Below are positions 1-5,479 of a stretch of DNA of 6,961 nt, one piece after another. Location: assembly GCA_025350445.1 (NCBI GenBank), contig JANXXV010000345.1:1-6961 (forward strand), in the 5' to 3' direction. The position numbers were made by a program, and so were the translations under genes. Source of the stretch: Bryobacteraceae bacterium. GTDB lineage: Bacteria > Acidobacteriota > Terriglobia > Bryobacterales > Bryobacteraceae. Each line of letters starts with the position of its first letter. Within the stretch, counting starts at the first letter, position 1. Under the pieces are notes generated by a model. That model was not told the origin of the DNA and did not search any database. It was given only the letters and a program-made list of their open reading frames with translations.

Positions 1-407
1 TGAAATTTGCGGTAATCCGAGCACGCGGCTGAGACATCGGGACTAATAATGCTGAGCAACGGCTGACCCTTCTTCACTTCGTCACCGAGGCGGGCCTTCA
101 CATCGACCACCCGGCCGCCCGAAAGTGACACCACGGGGATGGACCGGCTTACATCAGGCGCTACCGAACCCGTCACATTAAGTTCTTCGCGTACGAGCCG
201 CATTTCGACCACCGCCACTTGGAGCCGCTCGGGGTGCTCGGGTTTGAGGAGGTTGACGTCGGGCGACTCTTCGACTGTGACCTTCGACGGATCGACTACA
301 CTGCCGTTTGCGCTCACGTTCTGTTCGTGGCTGCACGCGGCCAGGAAAGCCGCGACGGCGCAAACGGAGATGGTTCCAACAAGACGTTTGACTGAATAAA
401 TCTTCAT
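1..407 (-). CDS. RND efflux periplasmic adaptor lipoprotein (HlyD/CusB/CzcB type), 3' end beyond window
   Basis: This is the membrane-fusion protein of a tripartite RND efflux pump. It sits in the periplasm, anchored by lipid, and joins the inner-membrane pump to the TolC-type channel. The first 135 codons are visible and remain open to the window edge. Residues 1-25 form a lipoprotein signal with K2/K7/R8, a hydrophobic core and the lipobox LAAC, with Cys25 as the lipidated residue. A low-complexity linker follows. Residues 78-125 (VTGSVAPD, then GGRVVDVKARLGDEVKKGQPL) are the first half of the barrel-sandwich (biotinyl/lipoyl-like) domain, and SPDVSAACSDYRK begins the helical hairpin. Start: ATG at 407-405 overlaps the TolC-gene stop as ATGA and has the strong ribosome site AGGAGGT 6 nt upstream, inside the tolC coding end. 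Family members are about 350-450 residues, so about two thirds is missing. The transported substrate (Cu/Ag, Co/Zn/Cd or drugs) cannot be decided from this part; the CzcC-like partner favours metals. Confidence 0.9.
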   Translation of the reverse strand, partial: MKIYSVKRLVGTISVCAVAAFLAACSHEQNVSANGSVVDPSKVTVEESPDVNLLKPEHPERLQVAVVEMRLVREELNVTGSVAPDVSRSIPVVSLSGGRVVDVKARLGDEVKKGQPLLSIISPDVSAACSDYRKF

Positions 408-1666
408 GGCGTTACCTCCTGGCCGACGGCCAGACTGAGTTGAGCAAGTGAGGATAAATAACTCCCCACCAGGTTGCGGTACGAAAGCTGCGTGTCGCGA
501 TAGGATTTTTGAGCGTCGAGGAATTCCAGCAGAGACGCTCCGCCGTTTGAAAATGAAAACGAAATCAGATCCCTGACGTCTTTTGATTCAGCTAGATATT
601 TCTGTTTATACGGGCGCATTAGAGTGCGGACACTTTCGACCTGCGCATACGCGGAATCGACGTCGCGATAAACGCCGGCAACGACGCCTTCCGCCAAACG
701 CTCTGTTCGTCGAATCTCCAAAGCCGTCCGTGCTTTCTCGCCTTGGTTCCGGTCGAAGATTCGTAGCGGGATATTGAAGCTGAAGCCGATGGTGTTGTTT
801 ACCGACGAGTTCCAAAGGTATTCGACTCCCAGAGTGGGATCGACAGATCCATTGGCGAACGCGAGCTTATTCTCCACTCGCGCTCGCTCGATCGCCGTCT
901 GCGCCGATTTCAGGTCCGGCCTCGAATCCAGCGCCTTCTGGCGCAATTCGGCGGCCAGTAGAACTCCTTCGGTGTAGTCGAAAACTCCGGAGACGTCAAA
1001 CTGGTCCAACGGCGTCCGGTCATTGAGCAAGGCGACAAGCTGAATTTTGGCCGTTCGCAGAGTAACTTCGGCGTTTGCCAGATCGCTTTCAAACTGTACC
1101 CGCTGCAGTTCGACACGTTGGAAATCGACCTTTGAAATATCTCCGGCGTTGAAACGTTCCCGGTTCAGGGAAATTACCCGATCATAGTAAGTCAAGTTTT
1201 CTTGCGCCAGTTCGAGCAGTGACTTGGCTTGCAGGATGCGGTTGAAGGAATCTCGAAGGTTGAAGAATAGATTGCGTTGCAGATCGGCGGTATCGGCTTC
1301 GGTTCCGGTGGTTGTCAGCCGCGCGCTCTCCATCCGGAACTGCCGCTTATGTTTTCTTTCCCAAAGCTCTGAGATGACTGGTATCATCTGGGCGCTCGAG
1401 AGCGGCCGGAAGGGATCGCCGCCAGACGGAAAGAACTGATATTGATCGGTCGTGAACGACAACTGAGGATTTGGGCGCAATCCCGCCGTAATCTCGTTCG
1501 CCTTCGATTCTTGAATGCCCAATTGGCTCGCCTGCAGCGTTGGGTTGGCGGCAAGAAACTTGTCACGGACCTGCTGCCAATTGAGCGGTTGCTGCGCCGA
1601 TGCACTGGCAGCCCAGCCAGCAATTGCGAGTAAAACAGAAACCGTGCGTCTGCCTGTGCAGCACAT
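404..1666 (-). CDS. TolC-family outer-membrane efflux channel (CzcC/CusC-like)
   Basis: This 420-residue protein is predicted to be the outer-membrane channel and periplasmic tunnel of the RND pump whose adaptor follows it. Residues 1-24 are a Sec signal peptide (RR at 6-7, hydrophobic core, ASA cleavage site before QQPLNW). Two outer-membrane-efflux repeats follow, roughly residues 30-215 and 235-415. Each has long amphipathic, coiled-coil-prone helices rich in Gln, Glu, Arg and Ala, as expected for the alpha-barrel. The segment NIPLRIFDRNQGEKAR in the second repeat and the ending SLAQLSLAVGQE are typical of CzcC-like channels (family knowledge, recalled). Length is normal for the family. 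Start: ATG at 1666-1664 is preceded by GGGAG with 8 nt spacing. The last codons (Gly-Gln-Glu-Val) contain the adaptor gene's ribosome site, and the genes overlap by 4 bases, so they form an operon and are probably translationally coupled. The metal or drug specificity is not shown. Confidence 0.93.
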   Translation of the reverse strand: MCCTGRRTVSVLLAIAGWAASASAQQPLNWQQVRDKFLAANPTLQASQLGIQESKANEITAGLRPNPQLSFTTDQYQFFPSGGDPFRPLSSAQMIPVISELWERKHKRQFRMESARLTTTGTEADTADLQRNLFFNLRDSFNRILQAKSLLELAQENLTYYDRVISLNRERFNAGDISKVDFQRVELQRVQFESDLANAEVTLRTAKIQLVALLNDRTPLDQFDVSGVFDYTEGVLLAAELRQKALDSRPDLKSAQTAIERARVENKLAFANGSVDPTLGVEYLWNSSVNNTIGFSFNIPLRIFDRNQGEKARTALEIRRTERLAEGVVAGVYRDVDSAYAQVESVRTLMRPYKQKYLAESKDVRDLISFSFSNGGASLLEFLDAQKSYRDTQLSYRNLVGSYLSSLAQLSLAVGQEVTP

Positions 1667-1708
1667 AAGGCTTACTCCCGCGGCTCGCGGCCGCTTTCTT
1701 TGTCGACT

Positions 1709-1737
1709 AATCTTTTAAATTGCCTATGAGGAGACAA
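1709..1737 (-). promoter_or_regulatory. Weak sigma70-like promoter candidate for tolC operon
   Basis: Read on the minus strand, TTGTCT (1737-1732, 4 of 6 to the -35 consensus) is followed after 17 bases by AAGATT (1714-1709, only 3 of 6 to the -10 consensus). It is the best pair I could find in the gap before tolC, in an A/T-richer stretch. The poor -10 could fit an activator-dependent promoter with the overlapping dyad, but transcription from upstream of the FG-GAP gene is equally possible. Confidence 0.2.
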
Positions 1738-1739
1738 TT
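1718..1739. promoter_or_regulatory. Imperfect 8-bp dyad upstream of tolC, candidate operator
   Basis: On the plus strand AATTGCCT (1718-1725) and AGACAATT (1732-1739) are inverted repeats with 7 of 8 positions pairing around a 6-base spacer. The site is in the 113-base gap before the tolC start, about 50 bases upstream of it, and overlaps the weak -35-like hexamer. A 22-bp dyad of this geometry suits a dimeric repressor or activator of the efflux operon. No regulator gene is visible in the window, so the role is inferred. A dyad of this quality could also arise by chance. Confidence 0.35.
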
Positions 1740-1779
1740 GCGGCTGTGGGGCGTTAAGACTGCTTCAGTAACCCGCGAA

Positions 1780-2469
1780 TTATGAATGGAGAGAGAGAGG
1801 CGGCGCGCGAGACTTTTTAGTGCCAGCGTGATCGAGAGAAGTGGGAGCGCTGGCGGCAAACCGCAGGCGGGCTAGCTCTGTGTTGAGGAGCGAAAGCGGA
1901 GTAGTTTCCGGAATGATGGAGATCGGGCGTCGGCCTTCATCCAATTCGAGAAAATAGGATTGAATGCGCCGCGCCTCGACGAAACTATGCCCTTGCGTGC
2001 CATCCAGGTTTGGGTACAACGAAGCGTCCGCGGGGGTGAACTCGCCATTGCCATCGTTAAGCCAGATGCCAACCAGCTGATGAAGTGCGCCGGTGGTAAT
2101 CACCAAATCCAGATCGTTGTCGCCGTCTATGTCGCGAGGAACAATGTTTAATCCCAGACGACTTCGGGTGGAAACCGTGAAAGGCTTGTTCGGCGCCCCG
2201 CCGCTCAGTTGAAAGTCAACCCGATAGTGGTAGCCTTGGACTCCGGTCCCCACTTCGCTCGACTGTGCTGAATCCGGATGATGGTCGCCATCAAGGTCGG
2301 CGATGGTCCAAGGACTGGTGAGAAGCCCACGGGAGCTTTCCGTATTTGGCAAAGCAGAGACGCCAGGTCCCGAAGCACTTGCAACGGAGATCAACAGAAG
2401 TGCTGCCCAAAGTTCGATGGCAACCCTGATGAGCTTGGCTGATCGCGCGAGATGGAAAACGACCGTCAT
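1780..2469 (-). CDS. Secreted FG-GAP/VCBS-type repeat protein, function unknown
   Basis: This 229-residue protein is probably exported. Residues 1-32 give a long basic n-region (R9, K12, R15), a hydrophobic stretch (WAALLLISVA) and an ASA cleavage site. The mature part carries Asp-rich loops typical of FG-GAP/VCBS repeats: DLDGDHHPD at 58-66, DIDGDNDLD at 113-121 and a shorter LNDGNGEF at 137-144. The Asp/Asn spacing resembles calcium-binding loops of beta-propeller blades. Only two or three blades could be present, too few for a closed seven-blade propeller. The C-terminal ~60 residues show no motif and end in a basic tail. The start chosen is ATG at 2469-2467 because it places the signal peptide near the N-terminus. 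An in-frame TTG-ATG at 2541-2536 would add 24 residues that disturb it, and would coincide with a promoter-like sequence. No clear Shine-Dalgarno precedes the chosen start. It lies 113 bases upstream of tolC in the same orientation and could be co-transcribed with it, but no role in efflux is demonstrated. Confidence 0.75.
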   Translation of the reverse strand: MTVVFHLARSAKLIRVAIELWAALLLISVASASGPGVSALPNTESSRGLLTSPWTIADLDGDHHPDSAQSSEVGTGVQGYHYRVDFQLSGGAPNKPFTVSTRSRLGLNIVPRDIDGDNDLDLVITTGALHQLVGIWLNDGNGEFTPADASLYPNLDGTQGHSFVEARRIQSYFLELDEGRRPISIIPETTPLSLLNTELARLRFAASAPTSLDHAGTKKSRAPPLSLHS

Positions 2470-2513
2470 TCGGTTTTGTCTGGGAAGCCCGCACACATCC
2501 CCTAGACTTTCAC

Positions 2514-2541
2514 AGTTTAACACTGTTCCGAAGATCATCAA
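2514..2541 (-). promoter_or_regulatory. Candidate sigma70-like promoter for the FG-GAP gene
   Basis: On the minus strand TTGATG (2541-2536, 4 of 6 to TTGACA) and TAAACT (2519-2514, 4 of 6 to TATAAT) are separated by 16 bases. Transcription would begin near 2507 and give a leader of roughly 40 bases before the ATG at 2469. That agrees with the shorter start for the gene. The match is moderate and not tested; sigma70 consensus rules are only an approximation in this phylum. Confidence 0.3.
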
Positions 2542-2857
2542 TAAATCTAGATGCTCCTGTCGCGATATCGATCGCTTAGCAAGTGCGAGGTGGAAAATGT
2601 TCGGAACTCAAAATTGACGATTCGCGCGGCTGCGGATTTGAGAGACTCAATTCGTTTCCACCTACCCGCTGGAGTTAACTCTCGCCCGGCCGAAGTCCCG
2701 GCTGCCTAACGGCGCGCCATAAAGGAATGCTTCTAACTGTACCTGCGCCAAATCGCGGATGTGGATTGTCCCGATGTGGAGTGTGACTTCGACCGTTTGA
2801 TGCGTCTACCGGACGCCGGAGCGTGCTGCTGACGTTGGCCGTCGCCCAGCAAAACAA
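2532..2857 (-). pseudogene. Decayed relic of the C-terminal domain of the GT-C-like membrane protein
   Basis: This region has no intact gene but aligns, in the same orientation, with codons 452 to about 550 of the intact gene at 3797-5479. The first block (2857-2810) reads LFCWATANVSSTLRRP against FYRWTKPEAKATLRRP, and its last 15 bases (encoding TLRRP) are identical. One extra base in 2809-2791 shifts the frame. The second block (from 2790) reads EVTLHIGTIHIRDLAQVQLE against EVTVNIGIIHITDVRMVQLE and continues through FLYGAPLGSRDF against FLNGTSLGVQDF. A hand count over the two blocks gives about 93 of 129 bases matching. An in-frame TAG follows at 2664-2662. A third block, EFRT at 2609-2598 with downstream His (2585) and Asp (2573) in register, lies 181 bases from EVT where the intact gene has 180, showing another net +1 shift. 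Upstream of 2857 the match fades. It is a dead duplicate of an intact neighbour or of a closely related paralogue. Confidence 0.82.
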
Positions 2858-2952
2858 TAGAACCTAGAGACGGCAGTTGGACTCTTCGAGCAGTGCGTCA
2901 CTCCAATCAATTCGGCTGCGTGTTGTGTCGCCGGGAGGAAGCCCTGCAAGAC
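2858..2952. other. Short spacer between the hypothetical gene and the relic
   Basis: I see no gene, RNA, repeat or good terminator here. The half nearest the relic may be further-decayed sequence of the same duplicate, since a TGG codon and a few bases upstream line up with the codons for GWYQREN of the intact gene, but this is not distinguishable from chance. Together with 2470-2857 it makes a 483-base stretch without an intact gene. Confidence 0.4.
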
Positions 2953-3717
2953 CTACACCGCCAGTGCGCCGTGATACGTCATTTCTTTCAGGTTGAAACT
3001 TGCCGTAATTGGCGTGCGGTTCAACTGCGTTGCGAAGGTAACTTCATCATCCGGCGAAAGTGACAACTCCGCCGGTGAAAATCCAAACAAGAAAGTTTGC
3101 GTGAATGCGTCAGGCGCTTGTTGGACGACCGCATGACGAACGGCGTTTCTCCCCTTGATCGTAAGCCGGGCCTGAAACCGGCTGCGCCCGGTCTGATCGG
3201 GTTCCGGAGATTGATCCCGGAAATAGATATTTGGAACGCCGTTCAAGCTGATGACATAGTGGTTTGCCAGCACATCCGCAAGAGGAGTTTTGAGCGCGTC
3301 GAGCACGGGCTTTGCACTTTCCCATCGGACGATCAATTCAATTTTGGGAGCGGCTGATCGTTCCTGTCCGCCGCGCCCGCCGGAACCGCCAGACCCAATT
3401 CCGGGGATATTGAGGCCGCCGATCCGGCCTCCACCCAGTCCTGGAATCGACATGCCGCCCGGTCGGCCCCCACCCATATCGCCTGAACGCCGGCCGCTGC
3501 TTCCATCGTTGTCGGGTTGAGCGACGGAGGCCTTGATCTCCTTCGCCCATGGCGACTTCGTGATCAGTCTGTCAATCTCATCCGAAGACCACTGGGATGG
3601 ATCTTTGGTGTCCCAGAACTTCGATTCTTTGGCGGAGAGGCGGGTCCATGACCCAATAGCGGCGGTGGAGCTGAGCAGCAAGATATTCCGGCGGGTGAAT
3701 TGCAGCTTTATGGTCAT
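2953..3717 (-). CDS. Exported hypothetical protein with Tat-like signal and Gly-rich tandem repeat
   Basis: I cannot assign a function to this 254-residue protein. Its N-terminus (FTRRNILLLSSTAAIGSW, residues 7-24) has a twin arginine followed by a hydrophobic stretch, resembling a Tat signal, though the motif is only a loose match to S/T-R-R-x-F-L-K. Residues 34-60 hold FWDTKDPSQW, an acidic helix and SPWAKE; I recall this arrangement from acidobacterial hypothetical proteins but could not check it. Residues 72-118 are a glycine-rich, disordered linker containing a 13-residue tandem repeat (GGRPGGMSIPGLG at 83-95, GGRIGGLNIPGIG at 96-108). Residues 123-254 are a compact region (IELIVRWESAKPVLDAL, HYVISLNGVP, then a C-terminal DDEVTFATQLNRTPITASFNLKEM) that looks like alpha/beta. 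Start: ATG at 3717-3715 gives the signal; the ribosome site is poor (TAGGAC, too distant). It begins 79 bases after the GT-C-like gene on the same strand and may share its transcript. Cleavable Sec or Tat export is predicted, not shown. Confidence 0.8.
   Translation of the reverse strand: MTIKLQFTRRNILLLSSTAAIGSWTRLSAKESKFWDTKDPSQWSSDEIDRLITKSPWAKEIKASVAQPDNDGSSGRRSGDMGGGRPGGMSIPGLGGGRIGGLNIPGIGSGGSGGRGGQERSAAPKIELIVRWESAKPVLDALKTPLADVLANHYVISLNGVPNIYFRDQSPEPDQTGRSRFQARLTIKGRNAVRHAVVQQAPDAFTQTFLFGFSPAELSLSPDDEVTFATQLNRTPITASFNLKEMTYHGALAV
3394..3471 (-). repeat. Tandem 39-bp coding repeat in Gly-rich linker
   Basis: Two adjacent 39-base units encode the 13-residue repeats GGRPGGMSIPGLG and GGRIGGLNIPGIG (9 of 13 residues identical) within the hypothetical protein. 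The pattern GGRxGGxxIPGxG looks like an internal duplication that could vary in copy number between strains. Confidence 0.7.
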
Positions 3718-3796
3718 GGCGAAAATCGTCCTAGCCCCTACGACGTAAGCGGACGTTGTGTGGGCTGTAAAGAAACGTTAAATCTGCCGGGTACTG

Positions 3797-5479
3797 CTAT
3801 TCAAAGCCAAACCCGCCAATGGCGATGCCGAGCACTCTGGGGTCGCCGCGTGGATGATAGGCGGGGGACGTGCGGAACTCGACATTTACACGTCCCAGCG
3901 GGACACTCCCCGCAGGCGCGGGTTTCAGAATGTAAGTGCGTTTTTGCCAACCCGCCGCGGTGAAGTCCTGCACGCCTAACGACGTACCGTTGAGGAACAG
4001 TTCGAGTTGCACCATTCGTACATCGGTGATGTGGATGATCCCGATGTTGACGGTGACTTCGAACTTGGTCGCGCCTTCCGGACGCCGGAGCGTTGCCTTG
4101 GCCTCGGGTTTGGTCCAGCGATAGAAATTCTCGCGCTGATACCAGCCGTCGCCGAACTGCCAGATGGGCATTCCGCGGCGCATGCTGATATACGACTCTT
4201 CCGGTGTGTCCGGGCCGCGTTGGGTGATCTGCAGTTTGCGGGTCACCTGATCCCAACTGAGCACCGCCAGATGCGGCTCCGTGAGCAGGGCGCCGGCTTC
4301 GAGGCCGTTGATGGCGGCTAGCCGAATCCCGGGCTTCTTCGAGAGGTAGAGAATCGCTCCTCTTATGCCCCACGGATGCATTGCCGCCGGCGCGCCGTCT
4401 TCGATAAACGCTGTGGTTTGCGGCGAAGAGCGGAGGAAGTCCGCAAGCCCGCTGACATAGGACCGGTTCTCGTCCGCCGCCGTGAGCGCGCCTTTGCGGT
4501 AGTCGCGCATTTGCACAAAGGTGATTGGCAGCCAAATAGCCATGAACAGAAAGGTGGCCGACGCTTTAGTCTGGTCGAGCACGGAGGCGAGTGCTATGGC
4601 CGCGCCGATCAGCGGGACATAGCTATACACGTTGTATGTACGGCTGGGAAGGGCAAGCAAAGGAAGCAGAAACAGCAGCGCCGCGCCAAGCCCGAACCAT
4701 GTGCGACTGCCGCGCATCCGGCCCAGCGTGGCGAAGACTGCGATGCTGACCGCGAAAATTCGCGGCAGATAAAATTTGGCGCTTTCGAGCAATGTCGCGG
4801 TTGTGACTTTCAAAGTGTAAGCATCGTTCGTATTTAGATTCGAAATTAATGCCTGACTGCCAAAGAGGAGCGACACTGCGAAGAAGGGAATTAGCGGCTT
4901 CCAGCGCCGCTCGCCCATCAGCATCTCATAGGTAACCAGCACTGCCGGAAGCATTACCGCCACTTCCTTTGCCTTGTATGCGCAGACGAAGCACAGGAAG
5001 CTGACCACCCAGCGGCGGTCCAGGAATGCCAGGAACGATAGAAGGCAAAATGTTCCGCACAGCACGTCAAAGACGTACATCGGCTGCCAGTAAGCGTCGA
5101 AGGTAGCCGGGTGATAGAGGAAGAAAACGGACGCGCCCAACGCTGCGAACGGATTGATTTTCAGCCTTCGCAGCAGCAGCCAGATCAGCAGCCCGTTGCA
5201 CACGTGAATCGCTTGCAGCACGGCTACGTACGGTACAAAATGCAGTCCTGCCAAGCGCTCCAGTGCGTGAAAGTAAAAATGCCCGACCGGGCGGAAGTTG
5301 TTCCGTGAGAAGACAGGCGACACCAGCCCCCTTGCGAAGTCGGCCATTTCGATTTGCGCGGTCCACGACAGATTGTCTAGATCGTCATCCTGAAAGTAAC
5401 CTTTGTACGCTCCGCGGTTGGCTATCAGAAAGAGTATGACGATCGCGGCTGCCAGGCCCGCGGTCTTCCATCGAAGCAT
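3797..5479 (-). CDS. Polytopic GT-C-like membrane glycosyltransferase candidate with C-terminal beta-type domain
   Basis: This 560-residue protein is predicted to sit in the cytoplasmic membrane. Residues 5-21 form the first membrane segment, followed by a first external loop with the acidic cluster QDDDLDNLSW (30-39). GT-C glycosyltransferases use acidic residues in this loop for catalysis or metal binding, with polyprenyl-linked sugars as donors (family knowledge). I count about 10-11 membrane segments to residue ~323, including ~83-103, 135-153, 195-213, 262-277, 285-300 and 308-323. FRPVGHFYFH (62-71) and FFLYHPATFDAYWQ (119-132) resemble conserved loops of this class. Residues ~330-435 are a soluble linker, and ~436-560 a soluble, probably beta-sandwich domain starting at PIWQFGDGWYQRENFYRW. 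Sugar and acceptor are unknown. The ATG at 5479-5477 overlaps the dehydratase stop by one base (TGATG) with only a weak purine-rich AAGAGC upstream, so translational coupling is likely. A decayed copy of its 3' end lies 1.2 kb downstream. It could instead be a non-enzymatic polytopic protein; no donor-specific motif is visible. Confidence 0.75.
   Translation of the reverse strand: MLRWKTAGLAAAIVILFLIANRGAYKGYFQDDDLDNLSWTAQIEMADFARGLVSPVFSRNNFRPVGHFYFHALERLAGLHFVPYVAVLQAIHVCNGLLIWLLLRRLKINPFAALGASVFFLYHPATFDAYWQPMYVFDVLCGTFCLLSFLAFLDRRWVVSFLCFVCAYKAKEVAVMLPAVLVTYEMLMGERRWKPLIPFFAVSLLFGSQALISNLNTNDAYTLKVTTATLLESAKFYLPRIFAVSIAVFATLGRMRGSRTWFGLGAALLFLLPLLALPSRTYNVYSYVPLIGAAIALASVLDQTKASATFLFMAIWLPITFVQMRDYRKGALTAADENRSYVSGLADFLRSSPQTTAFIEDGAPAAMHPWGIRGAILYLSKKPGIRLAAINGLEAGALLTEPHLAVLSWDQVTRKLQITQRGPDTPEESYISMRRGMPIWQFGDGWYQRENFYRWTKPEAKATLRRPEGATKFEVTVNIGIIHITDVRMVQLELFLNGTSLGVQDFTAAGWQKRTYILKPAPAGSVPLGRVNVEFRTSPAYHPRGDPRVLGIAIGGFGFE

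Noticed and set aside
1751..1775. Possible hairpin (GTTACTG...CAG...TTAACGC, minus strand) downstream of the FG-GAP gene as a terminator
   Set aside because: The stem needs bulges, is not GC-rich and has no following T-tract, so a rho-independent terminator is not supported.
1788..1800. Short GA-rich run (gagagagagagg-like)
   Set aside because: It is a short simple-sequence tract inside the FG-GAP coding end with no sign of regulatory or phase-variable function.
2470..2541. Upstream TTG-ATG start extending the FG-GAP protein by 24 residues
   Set aside because: The AGGAG upstream is spaced 12 or 15 bases away, the extension buries the signal peptide, and the site coincides with the end of the relic and a promoter-like element.
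2675..2857. 60-codon minus-strand open frame in the gap as a small gene
   Set aside because: Its first half matches the GT-C-like C-terminus and its second half is frameshifted relic sequence, so it is better explained as part of a pseudogene than as a new small protein.
3290..3520. Proline-rich plus-strand open frame
   Set aside because: The proline runs are simply the complement of the Gly-rich repeat coding on the minus strand.
3718..3796. Promoter for the hypothetical gene (TTTACA at 3771-3766 as -35)
   Set aside because: No acceptable -10 hexamer lies at 16-18 bases spacing, so I do not call it; read-through from the upstream gene is at least as likely.
3801..4535. 244-codon minus-strand frame inside the GT-C-like gene
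   Set aside because: It is Arg/His/Pro-rich with no recognisable motif, overlapping a frame that carries a coherent protein also supported by the relic copy. Shadow frame.
4376..4837. 153-codon plus-strand open frame opposite the GT-C-like gene
   Set aside because: It is rich in Arg, Gln, Glu and Cys with no domain, signal or ribosome site, and lies wholly antisense to a membrane protein with convincing hydrophobic segments. It is a GC-driven shadow.
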